From contig FTLJ01001408.1 in NCBI GenBank assembly GCA_900155495.1, forward strand, positions 1 to 10,865: a stretch of 10,865 bases of DNA. Direction: 5' to 3'. This document shows positions 9,532 through 10,865 of the stretch, one piece after another. The stretch's first letter is position 1. Each line of letters begins with the position of its first letter. The stretch comes from Porogramme epimiltina (Eukaryota; Basidiomycota; Agaricomycetes; Polyporales; Polyporaceae). A program made the position numbers and the translations under genes. The notes beneath the pieces were generated by a model, which searched no databases, was not told the origin of the DNA, and saw nothing but the letters and a program-made list of their open reading frames with translations.

Positions 9532-9537
9532 TATAAA
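9532..9537 (+). promoter_or_regulatory. TATA box candidate in a 17-base A/T tract
   Basis: A canonical TATAAA lies at the end of an uninterrupted A/T tract (9521-9537), which also contains the palindrome ATTTAAAT. Such a tract stands out sharply in this G+C-rich window. Forty bases from the start of the box is ATG 9572, opening a 47-codon frame that ends with TGA at 9713-9715 (begins MLRLASYVAERGTPEGFSR). That spacing would give a very short leader. The product resembles nothing I know, so the element is better supported than the frame. It might instead be a far-upstream element of the 10164 gene, about 630 bases away. Confidence 0.3.
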
Positions 9538-10130
9538 CGCGCGCGACGTCGACGCCCGCTGCCCCACAGCGATGCTGCGTCTTGCGTCATATGTTGCTGA
9601 GCGTGGGACGCCAGAGGGCTTCTCGCGCGCGCGGAGAGTGCTTGAACGCAGACTCTGGTGGGTGCTGGTGAAACGGTCGGTGGCGAGACCTGTGGAACTG
9701 GGAAGATTGCGTTGATGGTCTGGGCGTTCCCCTGGATGATTAGTGCAGCTGATCGAGGGGCTCCTACTCCCTTCGGGACTTAGCCATTGATCGCGTTCAA
9801 GCCCCGCCCAGAGGAGCAGATAAAATAAGTCCACCTGCAGGAGAGGTAGGGTCTCGCAGGGTGCTATGAGGATGTGGTAGGTCTACGGGAGACTGCTATA
9901 GGAGCATAAAGTCGTGTCAAAGGAGACGTGAAGTAGGCGTATTCCAGATGTTGCTTGTGGAATCATCCTCGCGTGTCAATCGGAGTCTGAAATAGTGAGA
10001 CTTTCAATTATAGAGTATGGATCAGGCCGCATAATGCAGAGCTTACCGACATCAAATCCGCCGAGAAACTGCTCAACATCTCCCTCGACGAGCTCGCCGT
10101 CCCGCTGGCCGCTCGACGTCCTCGACGTAG

Positions 10131-10163
10131 GCCCCGTCCCTCTCTGCGCCCCCGTTCTGCTCT
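10131..10163 (+). promoter_or_regulatory. Pyrimidine-rich leader before the 10164 start
   Basis: The 33 bases between the in-frame stop and the ATG are almost entirely C and T, as often seen in fungal 5' leaders near transcription starts. The base at -3 is T, a weak initiation context, while +4 is G. No TATA box lies within the 100 bases upstream. ATGs at 10017 (a 5-codon frame ending at TAA 10032-10034) and at 10034 would act as upstream starts if transcription began before them, so the mRNA start is probably downstream of 10036. The tract ending in GTAG at 10127-10130 could also be read as a 3' splice site, which would imply an upstream exon. Confidence 0.35.
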
Positions 10164-10865
10164 ATGGCGACACAAACCCAGTCCTCGTCCCCCTTTTCTC
10201 GATTATCTCGGCTCGCCTTTCCCTTCAAGTCGAACCCCTCGTCGCCCCTCACGCCCGACCCCGAGGGCGAAGACTGGTATATACCCTACAATGGGCCGTA
10301 CGAACCGCCGAAGGAGGAGCGGAGCACGGACAGCTGGGGCCACCTCGTCAGCGGGTGGCTGATGGAAAACGACCCGCACGGCGCGGGGGCGGGCGGGCGG
10401 GCGGGGCCGCGGGTGCGGGCGATGTCGAACGCGTCGCGGGCGACGGGGGACGAGACGCGGCGGAAGAGCACGGCGTCGCGGGTGCAGGCGTCGTTCATCC
10501 GGCTGGACCAGGCGGGGGGCGTCGGGGACGTGCCGTCGCCCGCGCGGCCGCCGCGGCGGGCGCAGGAGCCAGGGCCCGCGCCGGCGCACCACCGCGCGAG
10601 CTTCGCGAGCATCCTCTCGTTCGGGAAGCAGCGCGGGGCGGCGGCAGGGGCGGGCCCGCGCCTGCACCCGTCGTCGTCCACGGGCACGCTCCGGAGCGAG
10701 CCCGTGCCGCCGGTCCCTCAGGCCGTCCGGGACCGGGACCGTGAGCGAGAACGCGAACGCGAGCGGGAACGAGAACGCGAGCAGCAGCCCCAGCCCGGGC
10801 ACGACACCTCCGCATCATCCTCATCAAACCCACCCCCTGCCTTCCCCCGCCGCCATCCCTACGCC
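10164..10865 (+). CDS. Hypothetical disordered protein with acidic-aromatic N-terminus and RD/RE repeat, 3' partial
   Basis: Open from ATG at 10164 to the last base of the window: 234 codons with no stop, so the 3' end is missing. An in-frame TAG at 10128-10130 precedes it, which makes 10164 the first possible ATG unless an upstream exon is spliced in. The protein begins MATQTQSSSPFSRLSRL, then has an acidic-aromatic patch at residues 34-59 containing EDWYIPYNGPYEPPKEE and TDSWG, the only part likely to fold or bind a partner. Residues 71-188 are Gly/Ala/Pro/Ser/Arg-rich and look disordered, with a SFASILSFGKQ segment near 146-156. Residues 189-206 are an alternating RDRD(RE)7 run, followed by QQ and a Ser/Pro-rich tail. 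No signal peptide or membrane segment is visible. Codon third positions are overwhelmingly G or C, most strongly in residues 70-200, which supports this frame over the overlapping ones. I do not recognise the family; similar Ser/Pro-rich N-termini with a short WY patch are common in basidiomycete proteins of unknown function. The real domain may lie beyond the window. Confidence 0.72.
   Translation, partial: MATQTQSSSPFSRLSRLAFPFKSNPSSPLTPDPEGEDWYIPYNGPYEPPKEERSTDSWGHLVSGWLMENDPHGAGAGGRAGPRVRAMSNASRATGDETRRKSTASRVQASFIRLDQAGGVGDVPSPARPPRRAQEPGPAPAHHRASFASILSFGKQRGAAAGAGPRLHPSSSTGTLRSEPVPPVPQAVRDRDREREREREREREREQQPQPGHDTSASSSSNPPPAFPRRHPYA
10385..10406 (+). repeat. Quadruplex-type G-runs inside the coding region
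   Basis: Five G-runs with single-C loops within the right-hand gene, encoding the Gly/Ala/Arg stretch at residues 74-81. It is a likely site of length variation between strains because the repeat unit is four bases, so slippage would shift the frame. Confidence 0.6.
10728..10781 (+). repeat. Degenerate tandem repeat encoding RDRD(RE)7
   Basis: Nine consecutive dipeptide units of Arg-Asp or Arg-Glu, encoded by a six-base repeat that varies at third positions. The synonymous variation implies selection for, or old age of, the alternating charged run rather than recent slippage. Such runs usually form a rigid, highly charged helix or disordered segment. Confidence 0.7.

Larger units (their letters stand above)
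7923..10130. other. No gene recognised: right intergenic segment with lower G+C
   Basis: Base composition becomes more balanced at about 8000-8420 and again from about 9520 to 10060, as expected of intergenic DNA before a gene. It contains the GTAT repeat, a hairpin with CCCCAC (8847-8852) and GTGGGG (8867-8872), an A/T-rich patch at about 9021-9060, and the TATA element at 9532. A plus-strand frame ending at TGA 9018-9020 finishes with a mildly protein-like acidic tail (GEKLKVDGVPVSLDDDSEG), but its upstream part is not credible. Confidence 0.45.

Noticed and set aside
9626..9786. P-loop-like string GAGETVGGETCGTGKIALM on the plus strand
   Set aside because: The frame has a stop immediately upstream of the segment and another soon after it, the spacing does not match a Walker A motif in any family I can name, and there is no ATG before it.
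10203..10802. A 199-codon minus-strand frame opposite the right-hand gene
   Set aside because: It is the antisense shadow of a strongly GC3-biased coding region; the plus frame has the better start, composition and codon use.
1..10865. CRISPR array, prokaryotic operon or phage genes
   Set aside because: No regularly spaced repeats, no Shine-Dalgarno-linked gene chains and no recognisable bacterial or phage proteins.

Overview
This window looks like G+C-rich nuclear DNA of a eukaryote, most likely a filamentous fungus of the Agaricomycetes (Basidiomycota). I base that on the one convincing gene, at the right edge: a disordered, Ser/Pro/Arg-rich protein with almost pure G/C third positions. 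No bacterial operon, phage, CRISPR array, rRNA or tRNA could be recognised. The order-level guess is inference; a GC-rich alga or another GC-rich eukaryote cannot be excluded from sequence alone.

Layout: positions 1-10163 hold no protein-coding gene that I can defend. There are many long open frames, but they are what stop-poor GC-rich DNA produces by chance: they overlap in all frames, often start at GTG or TTG, and are rich in Arg, Ala, Gly and Pro. The space contains G-runs with quadruplex potential on both strands (16-61, 5147-5179, 6533-6555, 7904-7922), two mirrored CCAAT pairs (985-1015, 2634-2656), three TATA-like elements (1485-1493, 4697-4704, 9532-9537), a palindrome cluster (6765-6828), short tandem repeats and a two-base N ambiguity (5161-5162). 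Two islands on the minus strand have protein-like composition: 2206-2373, which faintly resembles the region just before the first transmembrane domain of fungal ABCC transporters, and 3086-3295, which I do not recognise.

At the right end a gene starts at 10164 on the plus strand and stays open to the last base (234 codons, no stop). An in-frame stop at 10128-10130 fixes its start unless an intron lies in between. Its N-terminus has an acidic-aromatic patch (residues 34-59), followed by a disordered basic stretch and an Arg-Asp/Arg-Glu repeat. Its function is unknown.

No pathway or multi-gene system can be read from this window. The main points of interest are the long GC-rich, apparently non-coding stretch, the possible transporter fragment, TATA-linked short frames, and an upstream reading frame that overlaps the start of the right-hand gene.
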